A stretch of 64,000 bases of DNA from Anisus vortex (GCA_949126835.1 OX421507.1:30883382-30947381), one strand, 5' to 3'. Shown: positions 21,015-33,594, counted from the first letter of the stretch. Program-made: numbers and translations. The notes: generated from the sequence alone by a model not told the origin.

Positions 21015-22305
21015 AGGAATGATGCAAAGTATTGAAGTAATGATGTTAAGTACTGAAGTAATGATGTAAAGTACTGAAGTAATGATGTAAAGTACTGAAG
21101 TAATGACGTAAAGTACTGAAGTAATGATGTAAAGTACTGAAGTAATGATGTAAAGTACTGAAGTAATGACGTAAAGTACTGAAGAAAAGATTTAAAGTAC
21201 TGAAGTAATGATGTAAAGTACATAAGTAATGATGTAAAGTACCGAAGTAATGATGTAAAATACTGAAGTAATGATGTAAAGTAGTGAAGTAATAATGTAA
21301 AGTACTGAAGTAATAATGTAAAGTATTAAAGTAATGATATAAAATACTGAACTAATGATGTAAAGTACTGAAGTAATGATGTAAAGTACTGAAGTAATAA
21401 TGTAAAGTGCTGAAGTAATGATGTAAAATACTGAAGTAATGATATAAAGTACTGAAGTAATGATGTAAACTACTGAAGTAATGATGTAAAGTACTGAAGT
21501 AATGATAAAAAGTACTGAAGTAATGATGTAAAGTGCTGAAGAAATGATGTAATGTACAGAAGTAATGATGTAAAGTACTGAAGTAATGATGTAAAGTACT
21601 GAAGTAATGATGTAAAGTGCTGAAATAATGATGTAAAGTACTGAAGTAATGATGTAAAGTGCTGAAGTAATCATTTAAAGTACTGAATTAATGATGTGAA
21701 GTGCTAAAGTAATGATGTAAAGTGCTGAAGTAATGATGTAAAGTGCTGAAGTAATGATGTAAAGTGCTGAAGTAATGACGTAAAGTACTGAAGTAATGAT
21801 GTAAAGTAGTGAAGTAATGATGTAAAGTACTGAAGTAATGATGTAAAGTAGTGAAGTAATGATGTAAAGTAGTGAAGTAATGATGGAAAGTACTGAAGTA
21901 ATGATGTAAAGTATTAAAGTAATGATATAAAGTACTGAACTAATGATGTAAAGTACTGAATTAATGATGTAAAGTATTGAAGTAATAATGTAAAGTGCTG
22001 AAGTAATGATGTAAAGTGCTGAAAAAATGATGTAAAGTACTGAAGTAATGATGTAAAGTAGTGAAGTAATGATGTAAAGTACTGAAGTAATGATGTAAAG
22101 TATTAAAGTAATGATGTAAAGTACTGAACTAATGATGTAAAGTACTGAAGTAATGATGTAAAGTATCAAAGTAATGATATAAAGTACTGAACTAATGATG
22201 TAAAGTTCTGAAGTAATGATGTAAAGTATTAAAGTAATGATATAAAGTACTGAACTAATGATGTAAAGTACTGAAGTAATGATATAAAGTACTGAAGTAA
22301 AGATT
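21015..22305. repeat. 21-bp minisatellite, about 61 units
   Basis: Units of agtaatgatgtaaagtactga with frequent point variants (agtgctga, agtagtga, gtattaaa) span 1.3 kb. The length is a multiple of three, so the minus strand stays open as a 7-residue repeat (SVLYIIT). Larger blocks of four to six variant units recur, showing higher-order duplication. Confidence 0.95.
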
Positions 22306-22309
22306 TGTT

Positions 22310-22795
22310 GAGACACACCTGCAAATTGTCTGGGAGAGTTTGTAGATGGCACGTTAATAAAATACTTGCGTATGATGTTATGTTTATTAAATCATCCCTC
22401 TTTAAATTGACTACAAAATGTTTACTCCTATTAAATATGTACTTCATTCTGTTTATTTTAAATCATAGTAACCAAGTCATTAAAACAAATATATTCAGCG
22501 ACATTTAATTAATTTACGTCGCTATTTAGACGGAATCACGTGAATTAATACAAATCTATATATGATACGAATTCTTAGGGGCCATTATAAAGTCAAGAAA
22601 TACGTTGTGTGCTGATTATTGCTGACTTACCGTAGCTACATTTGTATTCAATGAATGTTTAACAAATATTTCCAGGAAAAAAATAATGACGTCAAGTGTT
22701 CCAAAACTTCGTCATGCCGTTCAACTTGAACTTCTAACCATTCAGAGATTTATAAAGGCTCTCCATATTTTAGTTAGGATTATATTTTTAATATG
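22310..22795. other. No gene seen
   Basis: AT-rich sequence. A minus-strand donor-like word (ctacg then gtaagt, near 22627) is present, but no coding block precedes it. Confidence 0.45.
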
Positions 22796-22898
22796 TAGTA
22801 AGTAAAGTACCCTTTGAGCCAAACTGATCATAGGGCTGGTGAAGCAGCGTTCAGCAGTTTCTGTGGCCACGGCATACTATGGGATGTGTAGCCAGCAG
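22796..22898 (-). mobile_element. SINE family 1 fragment
   Basis: Only the 3' half of the SINE: gtaaagtaccctttgagcc to gccacggcatactatggg, cut off where the repeat at 22899 begins. Confidence 0.7.
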
Positions 22899-23090
22899 GG
22901 CCCTCGAGAGATGCCGGTACGAGATCTTTTTGGGCTCCCCCACCGCCCCACTTTTTTTTTCTAACACTAGTCATATGATAGTCATATCTATATTATCTAT
23001 TTGTATTAAATACGTTTGAAAAATCAGGAATCTTTTTAAAAGGTCTGTGAACCATTTTGTAAAACTGTCATAAGTGTTACTGTTAAGGTT
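22899..23090. repeat. Dispersed repeat with agggccctcgag end
   Basis: An inverted copy of 55145-55342: both have gggccctcgag at one end, a ccggtac..agatctt block, and the words aaaatcaggaatctttttaaaaggtctgtgaacc on this strand. Probably a DNA transposon end; class not determined. Confidence 0.6.
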
Positions 23091-23129
23091 TAAAATTTAT
23101 CTTTTAGTTTTAGTGAGACGGATTTTTAT

Positions 23130-23640
23130 AATCTCTAACACGGTGGACATTTATTCAATAAACGTGTGACGTAGGACGATAGAAACGATGACGCGGGAGT
23201 TATTTTGACGTCGCTTAGATATTGTAGAATCGTTAGACGACCTTAGACTTTGGGAGCGACAAGACGTGTCACGTGTTGTTGTGTTTTTGTTCAGCAGTTG
23301 TACTGTTTTACAGGGTAGGTTTTGCCATTCCTACGCCCAACGTTCCTCATTTCGAATCCAGAACTGACGAACCTGGCGATGGGTTGAGTTAAAACAGTTA
23401 AATGAGACTATACGTGCTGGGCGTGTGGATCTAGTAGAACTAGAGACATTGTTACACAGTACGTACCGACACAACTGCGTTATAGTACTCAGTACATTTA
23501 GTCACCTTCTAGAAGACCGTTCTGCATACAGAGCACTTAGTTGGAGTTTAGGAAATGAAGCGATCCGAAACGTTACGACTCCCCTTTCTTTACCAGAATG
23601 AACGGGTAAATTTATGAAAGAATCGTAGTAACAGCTCACT
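23130..23640. repeat. Dispersed repeat of unknown class
   Basis: The part 23140-23285 (acggtgg, gtgtgacgta.gacg, cgaccttagactttgggagcgacaagacgtg) is related to 45380-45515. The rest is not seen elsewhere here. It may be an LTR or DNA-element remnant, but no ends were found. Confidence 0.4.
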
Positions 23641-24315
23641 TAATTACTATCGGAAGCATTATTTTTACCATTAATAGAGCTTGTTATTCGGTAAATTTTC
23701 TTCAACCCCAGATAGTAAAACTCAATGTCTCTTTTGTTAAGGGCGCACATTTTATAAATTTGGCTACAACCTCACAGAAGACAAGATATACGTTTAAGAT
23801 CAATTTAATTTTATTGCAATAAGACAAAGTTCAAATAGTGACACCATTTTCACACTGAACTATGTTAAAAATTCACATCCGGCTATTTAAACGAAACATT
23901 CGAAATGTTTTACATTTTGACCATTACAAAATTACGAATTAGATTTGGGTAAATACGAATTTTTTCTTGCCAATATAGTCAGGTATTTATTTTCTAATTA
24001 TTAATTATTTTAATTATTAATTTTAATTCATGTCAAAAAATGACGCAAAGTTTTAAAATTCCATACACAGGATTTTATTTTACATGAAGATCAAATTTTT
24101 GACAAATGACCTAATTTCCAATACTTTGCTTCTACTTTTACGCAGTTTAGTTTTATATTTTTAAAAACTTTAGATCGGAAAGTAAAATGCATTTCTTACA
24201 CTAAAGTTCTAGAATGTGATATGAGTGGCGAAATTTTTTAAATGTAAATGTCCATTAATTAAGCCACACTAAAGCCACACTAAAGCCACACTAAAGCCAC
24301 AACTAGACCTAGAAT
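23640..24315. other. No gene seen
   Basis: AT-rich, with a short triple repeat of taaagccacac near 24270-24300. Confidence 0.5.
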
Positions 24316-24317
24316 AT

Positions 24318-24985
24318 CAGAGCAAAAACTATAATAAGATGGACCGCTTGCTCTTTTTTTTTTTTTTTAAGAAATGAAATCTTAGTTTGCACATGTGCGG
24401 CCTTCAATAAGTCATGAAGTTTTCCGGTGCACATCAAAGACTATAATGAGCTGGACCGCTTGCTCTATTTTTTTAGCTTAACACTTGTTTTTATCCCGTG
24501 CGCACACTTTCTTCACTGACCCCTAAACTTCCCTAAAGACCTCGGCTGTATACAACTTTTGATTTTAATCTAACTTTTCCATTGAGAAAATCATAGCGAA
24601 TTACTAAACCGGAAGTCTAGAGGACTTGGAGCGATCGGAAATTCCGAAAAGAGGCTATTCGAGTAATCAAATAGCAGAAATAATAAAGCAAGCGGTCCAT
24701 ACATTGATTATAATACAGAAATACACATGGACCGCTTGCTTTAGTCTTTCTGCTATATGATGACTTGAAACACTGATTTTTTCGGAATTCCCGATTCCCT
24801 TGTGCAATGTACACTTCCGTTTTCTTTAATCGCTATGGTTTTCTCAATGAAAAATTTAAATCGAAAGTTGTATACAGCGGAAACATTTAGGCAAACTTAG
24901 GAGCGTAGAAGTAGGCTAAGTCAGCGCTATTGGATGCGCACGGAAAAAACGTCAGCTTTAAAAATAGAGCAATCTTATTAAAGTT
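24318..24985. mobile_element. Cluster of ggaccgcttgct MITE fragments
   Basis: Several ends of the family lie close together in both orientations: aagatggaccgcttgctc (24335), gagctggaccgcttgctc (24445), gcaagcggtccatac (24688) and catggaccgcttgcttt (24727). Shared inner blocks are cggaattccc and cgaaagttgtatacagcgg. They look like nested, inverted insertions. Confidence 0.65.
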
Positions 24986-25117
24986 TATGATTTATTGTGT
25001 TCTTTAAATTCGAAAAAATGCGATTTTCAAAGTCTTCTGTTTTATTTGTGTTTGTTGTATCTTCACAAAATAAGGTTGATAGTTTTATGTTTATATATAA
25101 TAAATATAAGCTTATAT

Positions 25118-25120
25118 AAA

Positions 25121-25200
<80 letters not shown>

Positions 25201-25446
25201 GAGAGGGAGAAAGTGAGAGATAGAGAGAGAGGGAAAAAGAGAACGATATACAGAGAGGGGAAAAGATAGAATGAGAGAGAGAGGGGAGATGGGAAAAAGA
25301 GAGAGAAAGAGACAGAAAGAGAGGAATAAAGATCTCTATATATACATGGAATAAAAGAGAGATAGAAAGAAAGAGAGAGGGAGAGAGAGAAAAGAGAGAG
25401 AGATATAGGAAAAAAAGAAGAAAGAGAGAGAGAGAGAGAGAGAGAA
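25118..25446. repeat. (AT)n followed by GA-rich low-complexity DNA
   Basis: About 38 AT dinucleotides, then 250 bp of degenerate (GA)n/(GGA)n. Confidence 0.9.
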
Positions 25447-25554
25447 ATAAAAAGATACTTTTATAAGACAATAATTTAACATGTCCAATTATTACTTAGA
25501 CAAATAGAAGTAAGTCTACACCGCGTCCTTTGCAAATAAACAGCAACACCTTAC

Positions 25555-26035
25555 ATTATTTGCCCGGCGCTGCCCGGGTGAAAAAAAAACAGGACTGCGT
25601 AAGGTGCAGATAAAAAAATTATAAACTAAAAAGAAATCTAATATTTAAATTATTATTTTTTTACTGAATACTTTAGGAAAGTAAATAAATATTGTAATGG
25701 GGTAAAAAATATAGGCAATTATTTTTATTAAACTTAACAAAAATTTAAAATGCCCGTAGATTTACAATCTCTTTTGTGTTTAAAAGGTTGAAAAAAAATT
25801 GTCGAAAAAAAAAAAGGTAAAGTCTAACTGGTGAATCGACCCCGGGTAGCCCGCATAGCAGTCCGCTACGCTAACCATTAAGCTAGCGAAGACACATGTC
25901 CGATGTGAAAAATTATTAGACAATATACAGGCCCAGGCCTAAATAGGTCAATGACACAAACTCACGTGTTTTTCAAATTGACCAATGGGGATCCGTGGGG
26001 ACACAAATACGATCTTTTTATATATATAGATAATA
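25555..26035 (-). mobile_element. tRNA-derived SINE family 2 (minus copy)
   Basis: On the minus strand a tRNA-like head (A-box-like taatggttagcgtagcgg, B-box-like ggggtcgattc, near 25840-25895) is followed by a long body ending cacccgggcagcgccgggcaa. A second copy lies at 57430-57835. The body is AT-rich. Confidence 0.55.
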
Positions 26036-26144
26036 TGGCAAGTCAATGTTTGATAAAGGCCAACTTAGATATACACAATACTATAGACATTATTAGAATA
26101 CATTTCAACTAAAGCAAGTTTTTACTTTTCCTTCTACACAGTTC

Positions 26145-26465
26145 CGGTTTTAGGTTTTTTTGACGCCTTAGGCGAAAATAAATTCTGCGCCCTCATTAAA
26201 GTGCTTTCGGCGGGGATTAACTGAGTAGTGTTAGGGCATACTTTCCTATTTTCTAAAACAACTTCAATAAAAAATACCCTTAGCCTCTCATTACCTAGTA
26301 ATTACGTCTGCATATGCTAGTAGCGCGCAGAAGTTCTAAACTTTAATTAAGTTTACATTTTTAAATCCCCAAATTAAAAAAAAAATCCTCAATTATGCGC
26401 CCCCCCCCCCCCCCCCGCCAAATTTTGCGTTCCGGGCTTCCGCCTAGGTAGTCTATATGGATGAG
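26145..26465. repeat. Probable DNA-transposon remnant with poly-C run
   Basis: The two ends gacgccttaggcgaaaat and ccgggcttccgcctaggtagtc are loosely inverted, with a C homopolymer at 26400-26416. Target duplication not found. Confidence 0.35.
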
Positions 26466-26469
26466 CCGG

Positions 26470-26985
26470 TATTCCTATTACATACAACAAAACATAATAC
26501 ACTGAAATCTTCCACAGATAAAAAAGTACATTTCATGGATAATATAAGGCCTGTAATAAAGTTATGAATAATATCATCATAGACTATAATACACATGGAC
26601 CGCTTGCTTTAGTATCTCCATAAATTAGAACAGGAGTGAGCAACATTTTTCTGCTTTGGGCCGCATTGGAAATTCATACTACAAGACGGTATGAAAATTT
26701 ATTTGCAATATCAATGCAACGACAAAAAAAATGTCGTTAGAAGGCTTGACGGGCCGTTTTGTGGCCCGCGCATCTTGCACACCCTTGTTTTAAAATGACA
26801 TTGTCAACTAAAACACACATCTATATTGTCCTTTTTTTTTTTTTTGCTATTGTGATAAATAATAATATGCCTAGCAGACACCCTTTTGTCTCATTTCTTT
26901 AAAAAAAAAGGAAATATGACTTTCTTCTGAATATTTGAAAACAAAAATTTTTCATGTCAACATTAGCATAAGGTTAACGCTTTAA
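26470..26985. other. No gene seen
   Basis: Contains one more ggaccgcttgct MITE end (26588-26612) and ggccgcattgg..gtggcccgcg words typical of decayed DNA-transposon ends. No coding signal. Confidence 0.45.
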
Positions 26986-26994
26986 CAACAGCTT

Positions 26995-27332
26995 GTTGAC
27001 AATGCTGTCAATTTATTGCAGCTTATTTTACAATGTTGTCAATGTACTGCAGCTTATTTTACAATGTTGTCAATTTATTGCAGCTTATTTTACAATGTTG
27101 TCAATTTACTGCAGCTTATTTTACAATGTTGTCAATTTATTGCAGCTTATTTTACAATGTTGTCAATTTACTGCAGCTTATTTTACCATGCTGTCAATTT
27201 ATTGCAGCTTATTTTACAATGTTGTCAATTTACTGCAGCGTATTTTACCATGCTGTCAATTTATTGCAGCTTATTTTACAATGTTGTCAATTTACTGCAG
27301 CTTCTTTTTTCAATGCTGTCAATATAAAGCAG
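26995..27332. repeat. 31-bp minisatellite, about 11 units
   Basis: Units of ttattttacaatgttgtcaa followed by tttactgcagc. Positions alternating between tttattgcagc and tttactgcagc suggest a 62-bp higher-order unit. Confidence 0.92.
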
Positions 27333-27424
27333 TTCATAATTAATTAATTTCAACAATACTGATAATAAAGATTAAAAAATTTAACATAAGTTGATATAAA
27401 ATAACTTAAATTATAGCTGATTTA

Positions 27425-27490
27425 CAATACAACGCGTAGGACGCAATAATCTTTTTTTATAGAAGGAGCGTCTGTAATGTATAAGATAAT
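27425..27490 (+). mobile_element. LINE 3' tail remnant
   Basis: Words gcgtaggacgcaataatc and tatagaaggagcgtctgtaatg match the LINE terminus at 29085-29140. Confidence 0.6.
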
Positions 27491-27914
27491 ATTTTATATA
27501 AAACTGATTTATTGTCATTTAAACTAATGTATAGTAAATATACTAACATAAAAAAAAACCACAAACATATTACATCATGAGAAATGTATGTTCACACATT
27601 TTATACCAAACAACAAAATTAATTTTATTTTTTGAAAATGGTATAGTTTATAACATTAAAATAATTTTTTTATTGATAATTTTATTGCACGAAAGCTATA
27701 TCGAAATGTAAATAACAATTGAATGTTTAAAAATAGATCTAATAATAATAGAGACAAAGTTTTTATAGCCACTGCAAAATCTGCATTTTACTCCGTACAA
27801 ATGCCATTGTCTAAGTTTGACAATGTAATATTCATGTCATCTTCCGAAAGTCAAGAGTTATTTTTCATGAACGACCAAGGCTTAATGGAGTCCATGCAAG
27901 ATCTACTTGTTAGA

Positions 27915-28105
27915 CATCGGAGGGACCGGCAACCTACGCCACGCCTGCCAGATTTGGCAGGCAAAGCGATTTTCAAATGGAAAACCGCGCGAGAAAAAAA
28001 AAGGCAATTCAGTTTTCCTCTTAAAAAAATAGCAGTTTGACTGTTATGCCGTTTGCACGGTTAACGAATTAGAAATCCTACTTTAGAACACTATTATATA
28101 AAGGT
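27915..28105. mobile_element. Truncated hAT MITE
   Basis: The left part gggaccggcaacctacg..acgcctgccagatttggcaggcaaagcgattttc matches the subterminal region of the hAT MITEs at 55349 and 62372. The right part gaattagaaatcctactttagaacactatta is also shared, but the terminal repeat is missing. Confidence 0.6.
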
Positions 28106-28155
28106 TTTCCGTATTCTGTTCTCCATCATTAGTTCTATGGCTGTAAATAGTAAAA

Positions 28156-28274
28156 TTAAAACAGGAAGTATCTTTGAGCCAAAGATAATCTCGCAGCTGG
28201 TGGGCAAAGCAGAAGTTCTGATTTTTCCCCGTCATCTTTGTTCGCCATGACAACAGTGTAGCTTTGTGGATCCA
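28156..28274 (-). CDS. Urease exon 16 (last, with stop)
   Basis: Acceptor ctctccag. It starts with TG, completing GTG with the G left by exon 15. It reads DPQSYTV, then a slightly longer loop than in plant ureases, then LSLAQRYFLF and TAA at 28156. The final Y-F-L-F is the family's usual end, so the stop is the natural one. Confidence 0.95.
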
Positions 28275-28284
28275 CTGGAGAGTA

Positions 28285-28940
28285 TAACGAAAAAGTTACA
28301 ATGTTAGTTTATTGGGTTAATTGACAAGTCTTAATGAGGCGTGAACTTTTGAACCCGAATGTTCGTGAACTTCCTGTTGTATTTTTAAACTAATAACAAA
28401 AAAAGCATGCTTTTGCTGGTGTTTGACAATTGATTTCAACCTCGACGGCCTGTTCTAGTCTTTTAGAATTATACAAAAGATACAATATTAGTTATGATGA
28501 ATCCGTTTTTAACATCAAAAGTGAACAGGCGATCATTAATACTCAAGTGTTAGTCGCGTGACGTTAAATTTTTATTTGTTTACAAAAAAAAAATGAGTCA
28601 AGAGTTGCGTTTTCTTGGTTATTGAAAAACAAAATGCGTAAATTCATAAAAACGAATAAACAAAAATTCTTTTGCATTAAGCAATACGTTTGATATTTTA
28701 AAAAGGTGATTATTCCCTTCTGACTTTTACAATACATTGTTGTGCTTTGTAAACATCAATTGGAAATGAAAGAAATTTTAATCCCCAACAAATTTGAGTA
28801 CAACCAGTAAAGTAGCACATAGACATTGTTTCGAAGAAAATGATCGAATAAGAACGGAAATGTTTTTGCGCGTGACCTTTTATGCATGCATACACGTTAA
28901 GACTTGTCCATTAAAAGGTAAATCCGATCAGATTAAACAG
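28285..28940. other. Urease intron sequence, nothing else seen
   Basis: AT-rich intron 15 sequence upstream of the last exon. No further exon or recognisable element. Confidence 0.5.
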
Positions 28941-28944
28941 TGTC

Positions 28945-29160
28945 ATGAGAACAAATACATATAAGTACTCTTTCTTCCCGAGTGGCATTCGGGCATGGAA
29001 TGGGTTGCCTGAACAAACCCGGAAAATCAGTAACTTAGCATCACTTAAAACATTAATCAAAATGCAAGACTAGACTTGGACCGCGGATGAGCGTAGGACG
29101 CAATAATCTTCTTTATAGAAGGCGCGTCTTAATGTCTAAGATAAGATAATATTATTAAAA
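28945..29160 (+). mobile_element. 5'-truncated LINE, 3' end
   Basis: Reads SFFPSGIRAWNGLPEQTRK, then SLASLKTLIKMQD with a stop, then the untranslated terminus ggaccgcggatgagcgtaggacgcaataatcttctttatagaaggcgcgtct. This is the C-terminal tail of a non-LTR reverse transcriptase and the cleanest copy of this family here. Confidence 0.85.
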
Positions 29161-29204
29161 AAAACAGGAATATCAAATATGTACCAAAATGCGCATTCAG
29201 AAGG

Positions 29205-29575
29205 GATACATTTGATCTGTTCTTCTATATGGGTGTGAATGTTGGACAATAGATAATAAAACAATGAAACTATTGGAGGCAGTGGAAATTCGGTTTCTTA
29301 GAAATGATGATGAGAATATCATGGACTGAGAAGAAACAAATGCTGAGGTGTTAACAAAAACATGTGTCACAAGACAACTCATCAAAACTATAAGGAACAA
29401 ACAAATGAAATTCTTAGGACACGTCTTTATGAAAAATTGAATAGAAAGATATTTGGCAGGAGAGGCAGAGGAAGACAAAGAATAACATACGTAGAAAGCC
29501 AGACTGGGCAACATACCTTGAAACAGCTAATACTGAGAGAGAGAGAGATGGAGAGTAATGATCGACGATGTCTGG
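29205..29575 (+). mobile_element. LINE reverse-transcriptase fragment, second family
   Basis: Reads LLYGCECWTIDNKTMKLLEA, then EEVLTKTCVTRQ after one stop and frame change, then GRRGRGRQRITYVES. This is the post-RT domain of RTE/CR1-like endonuclease-RT proteins (YGCExW ... RRGRxRxR). A GA run and the (GAT)n repeat follow. Confidence 0.8.
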
Positions 29576-29577
29576 CA

Positions 29578-29579
29578 CC

Positions 29580-29611
<32 letters not shown>

Positions 29612-29657
29612 GTGATGGTGATGATGATGATGATGATGATGATGGTGATGATGATGG

Positions 29658-29688
<31 letters not shown>

Positions 29689-29722
29689 GATGATGGTGAT
29701 GGTGATGATGATGATGGTGGTG

Positions 29723-29781
<59 letters not shown>

Positions 29782-29788
29782 GATGATG

Positions 29789-29826
<38 letters not shown>
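29578..29826. repeat. (GAT)n trinucleotide repeat
   Basis: About 80 GAT/GGT triplets. In three frames and on both strands it reads as long runs of Asp, Met, His or Ile, which are not real proteins. Confidence 0.95.
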
Positions 29827-29921
29827 GGTAAATAAATAATTCCAATGATTCAAATTGCAATTGAATATCGAAAACCAACACTACTTCAGAAGGCCACAAC
29901 CTCAGGGTTCAATACAAGTTG

Positions 29922-30505
29922 GAGGCCGACCGAAATTTGGTTTTAGTTTCAATACAATAAATGCACAATATTTATTCGCCACAGAGTACACAGGTACAAT
30001 AAAGGCATCGACAAAACATAAAAACATTATAGCATTAGTAAATAATAAACTGAACAATAATAGTAATACAAATATTAATGATAAAGGTGAGGCGAATGGC
30101 CTCTTTCAGCCAAGTTTCGGTATCGTCAAAGCCAAAAGGTTAGCTTTTGGTTTGGTTTCGGCTGAAACTTATATTGACTTTCGGTAATCAGCCGAATAAT
30201 CTAGTTTATTGTTCTAAATTTAGACTGCAACGCTAGTGCTTCATCTATTACTCTGCTTATTATAATTTCATTTAATTAAAAGTAGAAAATTGAAGTTAAT
30301 AATAAACGAATTATTTATTCACCCTAAAGAAGGTCGAATAAGGAGTATGGGATTAACTACACAAACGTCTTAAATCTTTTGTTTGGCAATTTCGGCTTAT
30401 CTTTCGGTTTCGTCCGGAAATGTCGTAAAACGTTTGGTTTCTGCTTCGGTTTCGTCCAAAAGTCAATTAATAACTTTCGGTATAGTTTCGTTCGGCCTCT
30501 TCTTC
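29922..30505. mobile_element. Possible DNA transposon with ggaggccga ends
   Basis: The left words gaggccgaccgaaatttggttttagtttc and right words cggtatagtttcgttcggcctc are loosely inverted, and purine/pyrimidine-biased tttcggt words repeat near the right end. No target duplication was recognised. Confidence 0.4.
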
Positions 30506-30915
30506 TTCTTCTGCCTTTCTCGTCCTCGAGGAACAGCCGCCGATTTTCATCGACGTCTGTGGTCCTTCCTAGGACATATGCCGCCAAGGGTCCTCCAGGC
30601 ATCTCTATCCTGGGCCAGTCTCTCAAGCTTCCCCCAAGTAAGGCCAAGTTCCCCGGTATCTGCTTCCACCCTCTCTGCTCCAGATCTTTTTCGGCCGGTC
30701 TCTTTTACTATTTCTCTGTGGGTTCCAGTTCAGGACTGGCCTAGTTGTGCTGGAAACTGGTTTTCGGAGTATATGGCCGATCCATGGCCAATAAGTCTAT
30801 GGAGGATCTCATGTTCTACTGGCTTCAGCTTTGTCCGCTGCCACAGTTTCAGGCAGCTGATCCTGTCAGACCAGTGTATCCCAAGGATCCTTCTTAAACA
30901 TATATAAACCACGGC
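30505..30915 (-). mobile_element. LINE reverse-transcriptase C-terminal fragment
   Basis: The minus strand reads CLRRILGIHWSDRISCLKLW, then HRLIGHGSAIYSENQFP and, further on, TWGKLERLAQDRDAWR. This is the post-RT region of an RTE/CR1-like element, where the domain normally reads LRxILxIxWxDR ... RWxGHVxRM. It lies in urease intron 15, in the same orientation as the gene. Confidence 0.8.
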
Positions 30916-30958
30916 CACTACTACAAGTAAAATAAAACAAATTTCAATTGTTACCTAC

Positions 30959-31054
30959 CGTCAAGCTCTGGACAAAGGTCGTTATGGATCATGTTGTGTT
31001 TTTTGATGTTTCTGCAGTTTCTCACTGGATAAATATTTTTACTCAGACCATAGC
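30959..31054 (-). CDS. Urease exon 15, downstream part, split by retrotransposon
   Basis: Second part of the penultimate exon on the minus strand, running from the insertion point (target duplication ATAGC, 31050-31054) to the donor gacg/gtaggt. It reads YGLSKNIYPVRNCRNIKK, then CPELD and one base. Joined with 38123-38144 it is 118 nt, exactly the phase needed between exons 14 and 16. Confidence 0.93.
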
Positions 31055-31508
31055 TGCTATGAAGCCATAAAATAATATATAGGTAGTAGCTATATTAATA
31101 ATTAAAAAGTCGAAATAAAACCCATTTTTGGATATTAAGAAAACCTATATCGGAAGTAGATATAGTTAAGTGACGGTCCATGCGGTCGGCAGTCTTTCTC
31201 ATAACTCACAAGGAACGCAGGCAGTATTTTAGACTCAGGAGAAATAAATAAAATTGTGTATTATGTTGATACTATAAAGCTATATTTGTTCATTGGATGT
31301 GAAGTGTCAACTGTTAATGAATTGTTATTAAATTATATGCTGCAATAAGTCGTTCATTTATTATTTACAAGTTTGGAAGTTATATTGTGGTGATGTCGTC
31401 CATTTTGATGTTCAAATCAATCAAATAATTCAGCTACTGCAACTCAAATACTCTGAGAAGACTGGTGGTAATGTTTGATAGTCCAATAATAATAATAGGA
31501 CATCAACA
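31055..31508 (+). repeat. 5' LTR
   Basis: Runs from TGCTATGAAG to CATCAACA (TG...CA). A poly(A) signal AATAAATAAA lies near 31243. I saw no difference from the 3' LTR. Confidence 0.95.
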
Positions 31509-31512
31509 GGTT

Positions 31513-31530
31513 TGGTGGCAGCTAACGGAG
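31513..31530 (+). promoter_or_regulatory. Primer-binding site (tRNA primer)
   Basis: TGGTGGCAGCTAACGGAG begins four bases after the 5' LTR and starts with the TGG complementary to a tRNA CCA end. The tRNA was not identified. Confidence 0.65.
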
Positions 31531-33594
31531 AGAGAAGCTGAAGGATATAATATTATGTTCAAATTCGAAACTTTTTGAACTTTTTGAAGACGTACTACAA
31601 ACCACATGGAAAATTATGTGAGTACCAGTTTTTGAACAAAACTGAAGCCTGAGTCAATTATTTCAAATACATATACTATTTATATGATTGAGCACTATAA
31701 TAGCTCTAAGAAAATATAACATTTGTACACCGATGACAAATTTATCATCATAAAAAAATTCGATACAAAAAATCGAAAAAAAGTGACTATACGCAGATCA
31801 TTATTTAATATTTGCAACCGGAAAAAGTTTCGTTCCCACATGTTATCAACAAGGAACCTAAACTATATACATATGTTCAAGTCCGATGTTCAAATCCGAT
31901 GTGACACAACCATGTGTTGAATTTTATGTAGCCTATGTTCAAATCCGATGTGACACGACCAGGTGTTGAAATCTGATGTGTTGAAGTCGGATGTGCTTAT
32001 CGGAAGATAAATAAATAACATTAAATAACTTTAAATATAATTAATATTTAATCTGTATACCAAAGACTTTGACATTAATTTTAATTAATGGTATACATTT
32101 TTTTCTTGTGTTCATTCTAAAATTGGATTATACCATACTGAAGTGGAAACTTTAAGCAACTCAACTTGATACAGTGTGAACATTCATTGGATTATTAAAT
32201 AATTAATTAAGTTTCTTCTGGATTTCTACTCTGGATTTACATTGCAGTAATTTCATACAGTGAATGTGTTTTCATTTGGATTATTAAGTAATCTTTAATT
32301 TAATCATATTTTTTACATTCATTAGTATGAATTATATATATATATATGTATTATTTATGTATAAAGCGGGCTTTGGTTGGCGGTAGTTTTTAATCAAATC
32401 TCTTGTCTATTCTTATTCTGTCTATCATCTATTTCTATTTCTTAAAAGAGATTGATTAGAAATGATTCTTTGTTAGGGTTATTTCTGTTAGTTGTCTTGA
32501 CTTTGTTTGTTATTGTTAAGAATTATTAAAGTAAAATTACTATAGTCTTGTCAATGTTATACATGTTGTGATTCTTTGTCAAAAATTCCTCTATCATTTG
32601 TGGTCCAAGCAGCATTAGTGTATTGTGATTGTGTTTTTTTTCTATTGTTACTTGATATAATTTTTTTTGTTGTGTATTTTTTGAGATATCATTAATATGC
32701 ATTGGTTAGTTTTTGCTCTCTGAGTATAATGGTCTATGGTAAGAACATTAACAATAATAAGTTCACCTAGATAATAATAATATGAATATTCACATTCATA
32801 ACTATATAATTTAAGTAGTGCCCAAATACATGTAACTACAATTAACAAAATAATAATTGATATCTAATACATGTAACTACAAATGTACAAAATATTCACA
32901 ATATAACAGGTAAAATAACCTAAATAAAAATAATATTGTGCTTTGCAGTGCTACTGTAATAATATTATCTAGAATTTACATTGCTATTAATTATAGTAAA
33001 ATTATTGTGTATTGGCATTAATGAAAATGTACTTCCAGTAATCACTATGAAAATGTACTTCCAATACTGATAATAATTACATCCATTTCAATTGCTCATA
33101 AGAATAATATCATAGTGGCTTATGATAACATTAATCTAATTGTTATATGCCATCCTCAATAATAATAATAATATTATATTTGTACTACCATTGGTAATAA
33201 TAAGATTGTACTTTGCTTTGCGGAAAATAATTGTGCAACCTATATAGTAATAATAAGTCATAATAGCAAAAAGTGACTTGCACTTGCTTTAAACTCTACT
33301 ATAAAATTGATAATAATAATAAAATAAACAAGCCATAATAGAAAATGTGTCTTGGCTTAGCATACTTGTTGACATTCTAGCATTTTGCATTTCTGAATTA
33401 TAAAGTTGCTGTGATAATATATAACTGCTCATTCAGTATATTGTCATTCAGTAATATAATAATGCTCATTCAGTAATTAATAAATATTGCCATCCAGTAT
33501 AGGAATAGAACATTGCTGTACTATAAAAATAGTGCATTATAATAATTGTACTGTACTATAATATAATAAATCTTGACATTCATAATAAATAATA
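31531..33594 (+). other. Long AT-rich leader of the retrotransposon
   Basis: About 2 kb between the primer site and the ORF, rich in aataat words and many short ATGs. A partly repeated phrase (ttcaaatccgatgtgacac) occurs at 31886-31985. It probably contains packaging signals; no ORF is supported. Confidence 0.6.

Noticed and set aside
21192..22352. Minus-strand ORFs of 160 and 225 codons
   Set aside because: Open only because the 21-bp unit is a multiple of three without stops.
27723..28040. 105-codon plus ORF next to the urease end
   Set aside because: Its second half is a hAT MITE, and no homology or splice context supports the first half.
29414..29899. Poly-Asp, poly-His and poly-Met proteins
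   Set aside because: All are readings of one (GAT)n repeat.
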